From positions 62,001-126,000 of the forward strand of contig SLTK01000010.1 of NCBI GenBank assembly GCA_004347695.1: a stretch of 64,000 nt of DNA. The letters run 5' to 3'. This document shows positions 1 through 8,644 of this stretch, in pieces; position 1 is the stretch's first letter, and each line of letters begins with the position of its first letter. Under the pieces are notes generated by a model. It made no database searches. It had not been told where the DNA came from and saw nothing but the letters and a program-made list of their open reading frames with translations. This DNA is from Chloroflexota bacterium (lineage in GTDB: Bacteria > Chloroflexota > Anaerolineae > Anaerolineales > Anaerolineaceae). The position numbers and the translations under genes were made by a program.

Positions 1-3000
1 ATCGATGACCTCGCTGGTGGTATCCAACCCGACGTCACTGCCGTCAAAGTACAGGCTGAACGTCCCGGCGGTATTGCTGCCAAACGAGGTTGCCGTGAAT
101 TGGACGATGTCATAGGGCTCGATCGCCAGCGTCCCCAGTGTGAACGCCGTCCGGAAGGTCATCAGCAACGTGGTGGCATCTACAACTGCGAAATCGTTCA
201 TGTCCTGCCCGCTGGTCGAAATGCCGACATCCGAAGCATCAAAAAACAGGCTCCAGGATGAGCCATCGTACTGGAGGATGTCCACGTCCTCAGCAGCCAC
301 GCCACCTGCCGTGCCGCCTCCGTCAAGTGAGATGTAAATCTGGCCGGCTGGGGCAGCGGATGTGGCCGTGGGGGTGAAGGTACTGGTAGGCAGCGAGGTT
401 TCCGTCGGGGTAAAAGTACTGGTGGGCAGTAAGGTTTCCGTTGGAGTGAAAGTGCTGGTCGGCGGGAGAGGCGTTTCCGTTACGGTCGCAGTGGAGGTAG
501 AGGTCGGTGATGGGCCAATGGTAGGAGTTGCGGTGTCAGTCGCGGTAGGCGTAGGCGTCGGGGTGACCGACGGTGCAAGGGTAGCGGTCGGGGTAGCGGT
601 ATTGGTCGGGGTTAAGGTCAGGGTGGGCGTGTTCGTTGGCGTCGCAGTAGGAACAGGTCCAAGCGCCAATAGATTGAAAGCATCCACATCATTTGCAGTT
701 TGCCCCCAGCTACTGCCATCAAAATACAAGGTTGGCGAGTAGGTACAGGCCGTCACGCTGCCTGTCGAACCAGGCGCGCAGATAAAAATATCCTCATCGG
801 CGCCGGCTGTTCCGGTGACGGCAAAGTCACCCAGAGTAGAGAGGTAGATATTGCCGGCAGCGTCCATATCCAGCGCATCGACATCTTCAGTACTGCTGTC
901 CGCCAGGCCGACATCGGACCCATCGAAGTACAAAGCCCAACTGCCGCTGGTCACATCCCCGAGCGTGACGGGAGTAAAAGCCAGAATATCCTCATCCGCC
1001 GAAGTTACACCCGGCACGGAGGCTGATCCGGTGGTGGAAACCAGTACGCGCCCATCGGGTAGGCGATCTACCGAGTCGATAGCCTCACTGTTAACATCCA
1101 GTCCAACATCCACCCCATTGAACACCATATTGAAAGTTCCGGCCGTGACGCTGCCGAGTGAGGTGGCGTTGAACTGCACCACATCCCGAGCGGTGACGGC
1201 AAATCCATTCAGCGTGGCTGACCCGGTAAAGGTCATCCAGATGGTACTGGCGTCGATGATGTCGAACGCAAAGAGATCCTGGCTGCCCACACCCACATCC
1301 GAGCCATCGAAGAATATGCTCCAGGTTTGTCCGTCGAAGCGCAGGATGTCTTCATCCGAGAAAGTGATCCCCCCGATGCTTCCATTGGATGCCATGGACA
1401 GGTAGAGCGGATTGCTGGACGGCGCCGGAGTGGCGGTGGGAGTAGCAGTTGCGGTAAAAGTGCTGGTGGCAGTTGGAGTATCCGTCGCTGTAGGTGACGG
1501 CCCAAAAGTCGCTGTAGCAGTAGCGGTTGGGGTATCAGTAGCAGTTGGGGTAGGCCCAAGCGTGCTGGTTGCCGTGGGGAGCGGGGTGTTCGTCGGCGTG
1601 GCCGGTGGGGGTGGGTTGATCGAAATTTCCCAGACTTTTCCGTCATTTTCCGTCGGGCTGGGGTTTGCACCGCTGTCGTTATCAATGCCGCGGCTGGCAA
1701 TGTAAATATTTTTGACGCTGGGGTTGGCCAGGCTTGGCAGGTACCCCACATCCGAACGGATGTTTTGCGCGCTGCCCATAAAGCTTACGTCGTAAGCGCG
1801 CAGCAAGGTTCCGCTGGTGGTAACTTCACCGATATACTGGTCGCTGCTGCTGGTACTGACGATGAACAGCGTTCCGGCTTCGGGGCAGTAACCAATCCCT
1901 TCCAGATCCTTGAAACCAAGCGCCAGGGTGTCGAAATGCGAAACCGGACCGTCATCTCCCCCGCCCAGCACCCCGTTGGCGCCAAGGCTAAACATGTACA
2001 CTTCGGCATCGGATCCGCCAGACATAAACAACATATTATTACCGTAGGCCAGGTCCTCAGGATCGCTGCCGGTGCCGCCGAACAGGGTCACCGTGCTGAC
2101 TTTGGTCACCGCGTCGTCTGCTGTACAGTAAACGTTGTCCGCGCCGAGGTTGATTTCGTAAATCTCTTTGCGGTCATCATCCGTCATAAAGATACGATTA
2201 TTGTTGGGATTGACCGCAATCCCGGTTGGCTCGCGTGAAAATGCCAGCGTGTTGCAGGTGCCAACCAGCGACCCGGCTAACGTCGAAAAATAGACGTTTG
2301 CGCCGGCGTAAACCGACATTTCATCCACTTCGCTGTCATCGATAATCAACCTGCCGGTCAAAGGAAAATAATCGACGCCGGAAGGATCAGGGCTGGAAGG
2401 ATTCCAGGCATTCTTTGACGTGTCAATCGTGCGCACATGAGTTGCCGGAAGCAGCGTCGTTCCGCTCGGCAGAGCCAGCGGCTGCAGCGTCAACTCCAAA
2501 ATTTGACCGCTCTTCAGCGTTGTTCCAGTTGCAGAAGTTTCACCGCCGTCGAGGACGAACAAGTATTGCGCAGACGGATCATCCGTCTGGTCTGCGCTGG
2601 GGGCAAAGGTCAAAGCCTGGATATTCGTCAGATCAAAATTAGCCAGATCCAGCGAGGCTGCTGCCTCGCCATCCAGTGTAAATTCAACTATTTTTTGCTC
2701 AACCGGGGCAGCCGCATACAAATGCCCGTTTTGCGGGTTAAAAGCAATCCCTCTCAAGGTTGAACTGCCCATTCCATTTAAATTTACTCGCTTAATTCGC
2801 CCGCCTTGTAAAGCAGAGGCTCCGTCGAAGTTCTGGTTGGCTGCCGGCGCAACCGATACGACCCGCGGTCCTTTAGCATCCAGGATATAAAGCCGCCCGG
2901 TGAGTGGGTCAAACGTGATGCCTGCCGGCTGCTGCACCCCGTAAGCCCGGGCGTCAAAGTTGACCGCGGCTCCAGCGGCCGTATCCGGGTAACCCCTTTG

Positions 3001-3396
3001 GTTCAATTTCACCTGGGTAAGCCGGGAAGATAAACTGTCAAGGAAGTAAAGGCCGCCGCTGCGTGGATCGAAGGCAGCGTTGAGGCTACCTGCGACGAGA
3101 GGCAAATTCATGCTGCCACCAGGCTGCTCGTAATTGACAAGCAAGCGCGCCTGTGCCAATTCAACCGTGTCGCCCCAAAGGATGAAACCATTGGCAGCCG
3201 GTAAGAATGCAAATCCGGCGGGGTGGAGCACTCCGGCTTTCCCGGTCGATATACTCTGGATATCGGCAAATTGGGCTGATCCAACTTCAGCCTGTACGGA
3301 CGGTGCGGCAGAAAGCAAATGAACTGCCAGAATTCCCGTAACAAGAAACAATCGAAAAATAACGGTAATCAATCGTGATCCTTTTCCCGACATCAT
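1..3396 (-). CDS. Large secreted repeat protein, beta-propeller plus T/P-rich linkers (C-terminus beyond window)
   Basis: I read this frame triplet by triplet from the ATG at 3396 to base 1 and found no stop, giving at least 1132 codons. The ORF track omits it because the stop lies outside. A Shine-Dalgarno AGGGAG sits 5 nt before tandem ATG ATG. Residues 1-36 form a signal peptide ending VQA. The next ~550 residues read like a beta-propeller, with recurring phrases such as [12 protein letters not shown] and [12 protein letters not shown]. Two Thr/Pro-rich linkers (about 595-659 and 912-1015) flank a region with a recurring [10 protein letters not shown]-like motif, six copies in all counting those after the second linker. 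Such architecture fits a surface or matrix protein, possibly an adhesin; the function is inferred. The upstream riboswitch suggests second-messenger control. No exact family is recognised. Confidence 0.88.
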   Translation of the reverse strand, partial: MMSGKGSRLITVIFRLFLVTGILAVHLLSAAPSVQAEVGSAQFADIQSISTGKAGVLHPAGFAFLPAANGFILWGDTVELAQARLLVNYEQPGGSMNLPLVAGSLNAAFDPRSGGLYFLDSLSSRLTQVKLNQRGYPDTAAGAAVNFDARAYGVQQPAGITFDPLTGRLYILDAKGPRVVSVAPAANQNFDGASALQGGRIKRVNLNGMGSSTLRGIAFNPQNGHLYAAAPVEQKIVEFTLDGEAAASLDLANFDLTNIQALTFAPSADQTDDPSAQYLFVLDGGETSATGTTLKSGQILELTLQPLALPSGTTLLPATHVRTIDTSKNAWNPSSPDPSGVDYFPLTGRLIIDDSEVDEMSVYAGANVYFSTLAGSLVGTCNTLAFSREPTGIAVNPNNNRIFMTDDDRKEIYEINLGADNVYCTADDAVTKVSTVTLFGGTGSDPEDLAYGNNMLFMSGGSDAEVYMFSLGANGVLGGGDDGPVSHFDTLALGFKDLEGIGYCPEAGTLFIVSTSSSDQYIGEVTTSGTLLRAYDVSFMGSAQNIRSDVGYLPSLANPSVKNIYIASRGIDNDSGANPSPTENDGKVWEISINPPPPATPTNTPLPTATSTLGPTPTATDTPTATATATFGPSPTATDTPTATSTFTATATPTATPAPSSNPLYLSMASNGSIGGITFSDEDILRFDGQTWSIFFDGSDVGVGSQDLFAFDIIDASTIWMTFTGSATLNGFAVTARDVVQFNATSLGSVTAGTFNMVFNGVDVGLDVNSEAIDSVDRLPDGRVLVSTTGSASVPGVTSADEDILAFTPVTLGDVTSGSWALYFDGSDVGLADSSTEDVDALDMDAAGNIYLSTLGDFAVTGTAGADEDIFICAPGSTGSVTACTYSPTLYFDGSSWGQTANDVDAFNLLALGPVPTATPTNTPTLTLTPTNTATPTATLAPSVTPTPTPTATDTATPTIGPSPTSTSTATVTETPLPPTSTFTPTETLLPTSTFTPTETSLPTSTFTPTATSAAPAGQIYISLDGGGTAGGVAAEDVDILQYDGSSWSLFFDASDVGISTSGQDMNDFAVVDATTLLMTFRTAFTLGTLAIEPYDIVQFTATSFGSNTAGTFSLYFDGSDVGLDTTSEVID

Positions 3397-3410
3397 TAAT
3401 CTCCCTTATA

Positions 3411-3451
3411 AAAAAAAGCCGTCGATGGGCAATCCCATCAAACGGGCTTTT
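3411..3451 (-). terminator. Intrinsic terminator, expression platform of the riboswitch
   Basis: Read on the minus strand, AAAAGCCcGTtTGATGGG pairs with CCCATCgACGGCTTTT across a short loop and is followed by a run of eight T. It begins at the last base of the aptamer P1 stem and ends about 15 nt before the start codon of the large secreted protein. This arrangement fits ligand-dependent premature termination. Confidence 0.85.
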
Positions 3452-3527
3452 CGGCAATCAGGATAACCATTGCATTGGTGCCTGACTTTGCGTATTCCGA
3501 TCGATGAATACGCCTTTTCGAAGCCAA
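3451..3527 (-). promoter_or_regulatory. Probable cyclic di-GMP-I (GEMM) riboswitch aptamer
   Basis: On the minus strand the element has P1 (TTGGC with GCCGA), a perfect P2 hairpin GCGTATTC/GAATACGC, then the hallmark ACGCAAAG junction, a P3 stem TCAGG/CCTGA with an inner ACC/GGT pair, and the 3' end CCTGATTGCCGA, close to the GEMM-I consensus ending in GGUUGCCGA. It sits between a promoter and a terminator in front of an extracellular protein gene, a classic GEMM context. The P2 loop is not a canonical GNRA, so a variant class or altered ligand (for example cGAMP) is possible. Confidence 0.72.
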
Positions 3528-3545
3528 TCGATATTCTATTTTCTA

Positions 3546-3573
3546 TCTATAAATATACCTTAATAACAATCAA
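3546..3573 (-). promoter_or_regulatory. Candidate sigma-70-type promoter for the riboswitch transcript
   Basis: TTGATT (3573-3568) and TATAGA (3551-3546) are separated by 16 nt on the minus strand. The expected start near 3539 lies just upstream of the aptamer. Matches are moderate, but the position is right. Confidence 0.5.
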
Positions 3574-3619
3574 AATGGTATATATTGACTAAAACTCTAA
3601 CAATTTCTAATTTTTCGGG

Positions 3620-3650
3620 TTGTACTATTAAGATCGACGTAGGCTATAAT
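3620..3650 (+). promoter_or_regulatory. Candidate promoter for the small membrane protein and lipase
   Basis: A perfect TATAAT at 3645-3650 lies 19 nt after TTGTAC at 3620-3625. It is the best promoter-like site in the 315-bp divergent region 3397-3711, which otherwise holds the riboswitch of the opposite gene. Confidence 0.5.
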
Positions 3651-3711
3651 ACAAATACGCCAACCGATTCGATTCCGTTACGTTTCCGAACCATTCGTCA
3701 GGAGACCTGCG

Positions 3712-3954
3712 ATGAGCGATGGACACGACCGAGCCCATGGACCTTTTTTAGCACTGCTTGTATTCGCCTTTCTGCTGGCATTAATCGTCCTGCTTGGCCC
3801 GGACATTAAACGGCTGGCTGCGGGGCAGCTTCCGTCGTCGGGTGGCCAGGGATCAGCCCCCTCAGGCGGCTTTGATCCTTTCACGCCCATTATCTATGCC
3901 CTCGACTCGCTCGGCCGCGCCATTGGGAGATTCTTCAGCAGTATCTTCCCATAA
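3712..3954 (+). CDS. Small single-span membrane protein, unknown function
   Basis: This ORF encodes 80 residues. A hydrophobic helix spans roughly residues 11-29, followed by a short Gly/Ser/Pro-rich segment and an amphipathic C-terminal end rich in Phe. AGGAGA precedes the ATG at good spacing. The patatin-like lipase starts 29 nt downstream on the same strand, so the two are probably co-transcribed. I do not recognise the family. The strong ribosome-binding site and candidate upstream promoter support it as a real gene; nothing in the sequence indicates a reaction. Confidence 0.65.
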   Translation: MSDGHDRAHGPFLALLVFAFLLALIVLLGPDIKRLAAGQLPSSGGQGSAPSGGFDPFTPIIYALDSLGRAIGRFFSSIFP

Positions 3955-3983
3955 TTTTCCAGGTCATTGGAGGGGAGGAAGTT

Positions 3984-4922
3984 TTGCAGCCGTTTCGTAA
4001 AAATGTCGCGATTGCAATCGACGGGGGTGGTATTCGTGGGTTAATCGTCGCCCGCGCTTTGTCCATCCTTGAAATGGCGCTGGGGCAACCGCTGCACGCG
4101 ATTTCCCGTTTGAACGCCGGAACTTCGACCGGTGCGATCATCGCTGCCGGGATCGCTGCCGGAATGACAGCCAGTGAACTCGAAACCCTTTATCATTCCC
4201 TGGGGCCGAAAGTATTTCCGACCACGCTGCGCAAGTTAATTTTCCCGCTGACGCGTTATAAATATCCGGCTGAACCGTTCCATACTTTCCTCAAAGCCGC
4301 GTTTGGCGAAAAGCGCATGGGCGACTTTTGGATTGCAAAACCACCAACCGATTTGGTAATCACGCTCTACGACCTGGCCGAAAACCGCAACCTGTTCGTC
4401 AAGCCCTGGAAAGAAGAATACGTGGATTGGCCGCTGGTCCGCGCGGTTCAGGGGTCCTGTACCGTACCAACCTATTTTCCGGTGCTCGAAGGGCGTTATA
4501 TCGATGGCGGAGTTGGATCTTATGCCAACCCCAGCTACCTGGCAGCCTATGAATCCCGCTACATCCTGAAGTGGGATCCGGAGGAGACCACCCTGCTCTC
4601 ATTCGGCACCGGCCGCGAACCCTATTCCTTCGATGCAAAAAAAGCCGTCCACTTTTGGCCCTGGGATTGGCTGGCGCGTATGTTTGGGGTTTTTCTGCAT
4701 TCGGCCGAAGATCAGCAGGTAAACCTGGTCGAGACATTCTTCGAGAAGCTGGATTTTCGCCGCTACCAGGTGAACCTGCAGGAGCCGATCGAGATGGACG
4801 ACGTCGGCTACATCGACCGCCTGCTGGATTACGGGGATATCATGGGCAGAATGATTTTGGATGATGTTTATGACAAGGCCATGACCGTCAACCCTGAAAA
4901 ACCGGCCAGAAAAGTAGTCTGA
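3984..4922 (+). CDS. Patatin-like phospholipase
   Basis: This 312-residue serine hydrolase likely cleaves acyl chains from (phospho)lipids. The N-terminal oxyanion-hole motif GGGIRG (residues 14-19), the nucleophile elbow GTSTG with Ser48, and the catalytic-dyad Asp in DGG (Asp174) are all present and in the usual order for bacterial patatin/CapV-type proteins. No signal peptide is visible, so it is probably cytosolic or peripheral. The start is TTG at 3984, supported by a strong GGAGGGGAGGAAG just upstream. Patatin proteins can be effectors of CBASS anti-phage systems, but no cyclase or other CBASS gene is adjacent, so a general lipid-turnover role is the simpler reading. Confidence 0.88.
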   Translation: MQPFRKNVAIAIDGGGIRGLIVARALSILEMALGQPLHAISRLNAGTSTGAIIAAGIAAGMTASELETLYHSLGPKVFPTTLRKLIFPLTRYKYPAEPFHTFLKAAFGEKRMGDFWIAKPPTDLVITLYDLAENRNLFVKPWKEEYVDWPLVRAVQGSCTVPTYFPVLEGRYIDGGVGSYANPSYLAAYESRYILKWDPEETTLLSFGTGREPYSFDAKKAVHFWPWDWLARMFGVFLHSAEDQQVNLVETFFEKLDFRRYQVNLQEPIEMDDVGYIDRLLDYGDIMGRMILDDVYDKAMTVNPEKPARKVV

Positions 4923-5165
4923 TCCTTAAGCAGGTCCCAAAGGATGCCGATGAGCTTTATCAGCATAAATCTACTAAAACTTCTTGCCCAAAACGGAAAA
5001 TCTATGGATTAAATAACCCCTCGCGTTGTATAATTATATAAATTAATCTTTTTACTTTACCAGAACAGTTCCCTCCTTAATATGTTTGGATAAACAGGTA
5101 GGCACTGGCCCCGGTTCGGTTTACCGGGTTGCTGGTTCATTAAAATATCCCCCAGGAGTTCTTAT

Positions 5166-6002
5166 ATGCCATCCTCAGGACCGATCAACAAGATTGGAAT
5201 TTATGTTGATGTAGCTTACATCTACAACAACGGTGGGCAAAAAATGCAATATGACGCTCTGCGCGAGTTTGCCTGTCGCGATTATTCTGAACCCGTCCGG
5301 ATGAATGCATATGTGAGCTATGACCGCGACCGGGCCGATTGGGATGAAAATTACCGCAAGGGAACTCAGAATTTCCATTCGGCGCTGCGCGATATGGGGT
5401 ACAAGGTGATCGTCAAAGAAATCCAGTGGTTCCAGGATGAGAGCGGCAACCGTTACGGTAAGGCCAATGCAGACCTCGACCTGGCGGTGGACGTACTGCT
5501 GCAATCTGCCAACCTGGACCGCATTCTGCTGGCAAGCGGTGACGGCGACTTTGTTCAGGTCGTCCGCGCGCTGCAGGACAAAGGGCTGCGGGTGGAGGTG
5601 CTGGCGCTGGATAATGTCTCCAGCAAGCTGCGCCACGAGGCTGATTTCTTCATCTCGGGCTACCAGGTGCCTAACCTGATTCCGACTGCCAATCACAAGA
5701 CCGAAGGCCCGCTCTGGGGTGAACTGGGGTCGCGGGTGCGCGGGTGGTGCTACTGGCACAGCGACCAGGGGTATGGCTTCATCCGTTACATCAAAGGCAT
5801 CAGCCCTGGCCTGTGGCTGACGGATACCCGTCACCCGGATTCACCGTATGCCACTGCATTCTTCCATGATTCCAACCTGCCGGATGCGGTTCGTCCCAAC
5901 AACCTGCCCAGCCGCAATTACGTCATGGAGATGGAACTGGCCAAATCCGAACGCGGCGGCGGCGTGCAGGCGATTAATATGGAGCTGGTCAGCAAGTATT
6001 GA
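5166..6002 (+). CDS. NYN-domain (LabA/DUF88-like) protein with C-terminal cold-shock-like region
   Basis: The 278-residue product has an N-terminal NYN fold of the PIN-like nuclease superfamily. Acidic residues expected to bind metal are present: Asp15 in GIYVDVAYIY, Asp103/Asp105/Asp109 in NADLDLAVD, and SGDGDF at 124-129. The C-terminal third contains RGWCYWHSDQGYGFIRY and AFFHDSNLP, which resembles the KGYGFI/VFVH pattern of a cold-shock RNA-binding fold. This combination suggests an RNA-cleaving or RNA-binding enzyme; the substrate is unknown. A GGAG ribosome site precedes the ATG. The 243-bp upstream gap contains a TATAAT-like sequence near 5030 and a CCCGGT/ACCGGG hairpin near 5108-5128, but no gene. 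Confidence 0.8.
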   Translation: MPSSGPINKIGIYVDVAYIYNNGGQKMQYDALREFACRDYSEPVRMNAYVSYDRDRADWDENYRKGTQNFHSALRDMGYKVIVKEIQWFQDESGNRYGKANADLDLAVDVLLQSANLDRILLASGDGDFVQVVRALQDKGLRVEVLALDNVSSKLRHEADFFISGYQVPNLIPTANHKTEGPLWGELGSRVRGWCYWHSDQGYGFIRYIKGISPGLWLTDTRHPDSPYATAFFHDSNLPDAVRPNNLPSRNYVMEMELAKSERGGGVQAINMELVSKY

Positions 6003-6008
6003 TAGAGG

Positions 6009-6116
6009 TCATTGAGGAACGAAGCAATCCGCATCGGTTGTCGATGGCGACCGCAGCAGCAAGGAATAATGGTTATTCCAGCGTGGATTGCTTCACAGCT
6101 TCGCGGTTCGCAATGA
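6009..6116 (+). repeat. Imperfect inverted-repeat element (REP/MITE-like)
   Basis: TCATTGaggaacGAAGCAATCC at the left is complementary in its conserved parts to GGATTGCTTC...GCAATGA at the right. The interior has a perfect GGAATAA/TTATTCC hairpin (6063-6079). Such 'tcattgcgag..gaagcaatc' palindromes are common dispersed intergenic repeats in environmental bacteria. It lies immediately 3' of the NYN gene and may also help terminate its transcript. Confidence 0.6.
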
Positions 6117-6124
6117 CAGATAGC

Positions 6125-6265
6125 TCATGATCGCACCGGTCTCATGACCGTGTGCGCTCACTGACCGAAGGTCTCCATGAACCACGCCAGTCAGAGACTG
6201 ACAGACAGATCGCGTGCTCGGTCGATCACAGATCGTCCTGCGGGCGGGAGACCGGCACGATCAAT
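6125..6265. repeat. 141-bp structured direct repeat, copy 1
   Basis: This copy matches 6282-6422 at an offset of 157 bp with only two substitutions that I can see (6175 T/C and 6235 T/C). The unit is bounded by imperfect 16-bp inverted ends, TGATCGCACCGGTCTC and GAGACCGGCACGATCA. Internally it can form CGCAC-CGGT/ACCG-GTGCG, GACC/GGTC and GTCA/TGAC hairpins. It contains no plausible ORF. Confidence 0.85.
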
Positions 6266-6281
6266 ATTGTGAACGCACCGA

Positions 6282-6422
6282 TCATGATCGCACCGGTCTC
6301 ATGACCGTGTGCGCTCACTGACCGAAGGTCTCCACGAACCACGCCAGTCAGAGACTGACAGACAGATCGCGTGCTCGGTCGATCACAGATCGCCCTGCGG
6401 GCGGGAGACCGGCACGATCAAT
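6282..6422. repeat. 141-bp structured direct repeat, copy 2
   Basis: This is the second copy of the unit described at 6125-6265, separated from it by 16 bp of unrelated sequence. It abuts the MITE-like element that starts at 6423. Near-identity suggests a recent duplication or ongoing sequence homogenisation. Confidence 0.85.
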
Positions 6423-6537
6423 GGTCTGCCCCAAAAGCGGGCGGGCGTGGAAACCCGCCCCTACCTGTAGGGGATGGGTTACACCCCATCCCGCATATGT
6501 GGTGGAATAAATGACAAATTTATTTTTTTGAGACAGC
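6423..6537. mobile_element. MITE-like element, copy A
   Basis: About 115 bp closely resembling 32718-32830. Shared features are a left end like GGCTGTCCCAAAAG, a GCGGGCGGGC...GCCCGCCCC hairpin, a GGATGGG...CCCATCC hairpin, and a right end TTTTGAGACAGC that is the inverted complement of the left. It has no coding capacity. It ends 24 nt from the cysS stop codon and could act as a terminator there. Confidence 0.7.
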
Positions 6538-6561
6538 TTCGGAATACATGCCCTGCAGTTA

Positions 6562-7953
6562 TTAACCCCGGCGTGGTTTGAGCTTCGGGCCTTCGGGCGT
6601 GTCCATCAGCTCCCAGCCGGCAGCAGTAATTTGATCACGCAGCGCGTCGGCATCCTGCCAACGTTTTTCAGCGCGGGCCTGCTGGCGCTGGGTAAGCAAA
6701 GCCACCACCTCAGCCGGGGCCTCCCCGGCTGACGGTTTCCAATCTGCCAGGCCAAAGCCAAGTACGGTATCGAACTTAAGCAGCGTGGCCTTGCGCACGC
6801 CTTCCGGCAGGTCAGAGCGCACCAATTCCCAGACGAGCGCAATCGCGCGCGGCATATTCAGGTCGTCATTGACCATTTCGCTAAAGCGTTGCAGGTAATC
6901 CTCGTCCACAACACTCGGGTCGCCCAGTTCATGACTGGTGGCCCGCAGCCGGTCGAGCGATTTCGCAGCGGCATCCAGGCCCTCCCAGGAAAAATTGAGC
7001 TTTTGCCGGTAGCTGGCATTCAGGCAGAACATGCGGTACGCCAGGGGGTCATATCCCTTCTCGACCAGCGTTTCGACGCGCAAAAAGTCACCGCTGGACT
7101 TGGACATGCGTTCATGCTCGTTATCATTTACCTGCAGGAAATAGGCGTGCATCCAGAAATTCGCCAGACGGGTACCGTAGCAGGCTTCGGTCTGGGCAAT
7201 TTCATTGGTGTGATGCACGGTGATATGGTCTTCCCCGCCGCAGTGGATATCAAAATACGGTCCAAGGTATTTGGCGGACATGGCAGAGCACTCGATATGC
7301 CAGCCGGGGAAACCTACCCCCCACGGGCTTTCCCACTCCATCTGGCGTTTTTGATCGCCTGGGCTGAACTTCCATAGCGCAAAATCGGTCGGATGGCGTT
7401 TTTCACCCATATCGATGCGCATACCCGCCTGCAAGCCTTCGATGTCCAGCCGGCCCAGGTAGCCATAAGAGGGCAGCTTGCTGGTATCGAAATAAACCCC
7501 GTCCGATGTCTGGTAGGTGTAGCCCGCAGCTTCGATGCAGCGAATGAATTCGACCTGTTCAGTAATATGGTCGGTAGCCCTCGACCAGATGGTCGGTTCG
7601 GCAATGTTCAAGCGCGCCATATCCTTGCGGAACTCGGCAGTGTAGAAATCGGCAATCTGCCAGGCGGTCATACCCGTGCGGCGGGAACCCTTTTCCATTT
7701 TGTCCTCGCCGGTATCCGCATCCGAAGTCAAATGACCGACATCGGTGATGTTCATGACATGCTTCACCTGGTAACCGTTGAATTCCAGTGTCCGGCGCAG
7801 CAAATCCTCAAAGATGTAGGTACGCATATTGCCAAGATGGGCAAAGTTGTACACGGTTGGGCCGCAGGTGTAAAGCCCCACCACGCCCGGTTTGAGCGGC
7901 ACAAATTCGCGTTTTTCACGGGTATAGGTATCGTAGAAATACAATTTTGTCAT
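6562..7953 (-). CDS. cysS: Cysteine--tRNA ligase
   Basis: This class I aminoacyl-tRNA synthetase charges tRNA-Cys with cysteine in the cytosol. I place the start at the internal ATG (7953), giving [10 protein letters not shown] and 463 residues, the usual length; the track's longer ORF adds 18 unconserved residues. The zinc/cysteine-binding Cys30 in YTCGPTVYN, the HIGH-like [12 protein letters not shown], the [10 protein letters not shown] segment and the KMSKS-loop variant RMSKSSG are all in family order. The gene appears monocistronic. No T-box leader is visible in the 90 bp upstream. Confidence 0.96.
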   Translation of the reverse strand: MTKLYFYDTYTREKREFVPLKPGVVGLYTCGPTVYNFAHLGNMRTYIFEDLLRRTLEFNGYQVKHVMNITDVGHLTSDADTGEDKMEKGSRRTGMTAWQIADFYTAEFRKDMARLNIAEPTIWSRATDHITEQVEFIRCIEAAGYTYQTSDGVYFDTSKLPSYGYLGRLDIEGLQAGMRIDMGEKRHPTDFALWKFSPGDQKRQMEWESPWGVGFPGWHIECSAMSAKYLGPYFDIHCGGEDHITVHHTNEIAQTEACYGTRLANFWMHAYFLQVNDNEHERMSKSSGDFLRVETLVEKGYDPLAYRMFCLNASYRQKLNFSWEGLDAAAKSLDRLRATSHELGDPSVVDEDYLQRFSEMVNDDLNMPRAIALVWELVRSDLPEGVRKATLLKFDTVLGFGLADWKPSAGEAPAEVVALLTQRQQARAEKRWQDADALRDQITAAGWELMDTPEGPKLKPRRG

Positions 7954-8043
7954 GATGCTGCCCACCTTAAATTGGTATTGCCCCTCATTATAACGGCCTT
8001 CAGGCATCCGGCGTGAAGCAAATGGAACGTGCAGGTAAACCCT

Positions 8044-8469
8044 TTACCCAATGGTTAACAAAACAATCCCACCTACCGTCATTGCCATTCCCACCGCCGC
8101 CTTAACCGTCAACGGTTCTCCACCAAAGGCCAATCCCATCAACGCGCCGAATAATGGCGAGGTGAATGCAATCGGCATGACGCGATTAAGCGGTGCGCCT
8201 TTGAGGGCAGTATAAAAGGCTAACATTCCAACCGCTCCCGCCACCAGCCCGCCGCCAATGATCATATACAGCAGCGCCTTTGACCCCGCTTGCGGTAATG
8301 TTTTCCACTGGGGATAGCTGGCGATACCTAAAATGATAAAAGCCACCGCCGTTCGAATGGTAATTCCCATCGTCGGGCTCAGATTGCCAAGGTGCAAGCC
8401 CTTCTTTTCGAAGTAACCTCCTACCCCCCAACAAATGGCTGTGATCAGTGCAAAGAGCTGTGGTTTCAT
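8044..8469 (-). CDS. Single-domain EamA/DMT-family transporter
   Basis: The product has about 141 residues and four to five hydrophobic helices, which is one EamA repeat rather than the usual two. Such half-size proteins are thought to dimerise to form a ten-helix drug/metabolite carrier. Conserved features include the N-terminal ITAICWGVGGYFEKKGL and the late AFTSPLFGALMGLAFGGEPLT segment. I chose the ATG at 8469 because GAGGTG lies 6-7 nt upstream; the track's GTG start at 8478 overlaps that site. The substrate cannot be read from the sequence. It diverges from the dcw operon and is functionally unrelated to it. Confidence 0.85.
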   Translation of the reverse strand: MKPQLFALITAICWGVGGYFEKKGLHLGNLSPTMGITIRTAVAFIILGIASYPQWKTLPQAGSKALLYMIIGGGLVAGAVGMLAFYTALKGAPLNRVMPIAFTSPLFGALMGLAFGGEPLTVKAAVGMAMTVGGIVLLTIG

Positions 8470-8528
8470 TTTTTTCACCTCGAATTATTAGAACTATACG
8501 AATTAAACTTAAAATATTGCAAAGTCTA

Positions 8529-8557
8529 TTGTAATTTGTAGGGAAATCTTGTAGAAT
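8529..8557 (+). promoter_or_regulatory. dcw operon promoter
   Basis: TTGTAA (8529-8534) and TAGAAT (8552-8557) are separated by exactly 17 nt, a good sigma-70-type promoter. The predicted start falls inside the MraZ operator that begins at 8559. Confidence 0.85.
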
Positions 8558-8558
8558 G

Positions 8559-8593
8559 TGGGAGAACGTGGAGATAAGTGGGCGAAAGTGGTA
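8559..8593 (+). promoter_or_regulatory. MraZ operator: four TGGGN-type boxes
   Basis: TGGGA, TGGAG, TGGGC and TGGTA occur at 8559, 8569, 8579 and 8589, a strict 10-bp period (5-bp box plus 5-bp spacer) on one face of the helix. Known MraZ operators have the same design of direct repeats next to the mraZ promoter, and MraZ represses its own cluster. Boxes 1 and 3 match best. Confidence 0.88.
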
Positions 8594-8644
8594 AGGAACG
8601 CCGGTAAATGCCGGCGTTCCAGCATTATGGGAGAGTTAGAACTT

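Noticed and set aside
362-742. Plus-strand ORF of 126 codons with VGV repeats
   Set aside because: It is the antisense shadow of the T/P-rich linker of the minus-strand secreted protein; low complexity in the template explains the repeats.
3984-4922. CBASS effector (patatin)
   Set aside because: No CD-NTase or accessory gene is adjacent; a stand-alone lipase is more likely.
6125-6422. Possible CRISPR array
   Set aside because: Only two copies, a repeat unit of 141 bp and a 16-bp spacer, with no cas genes; the geometry is wrong.
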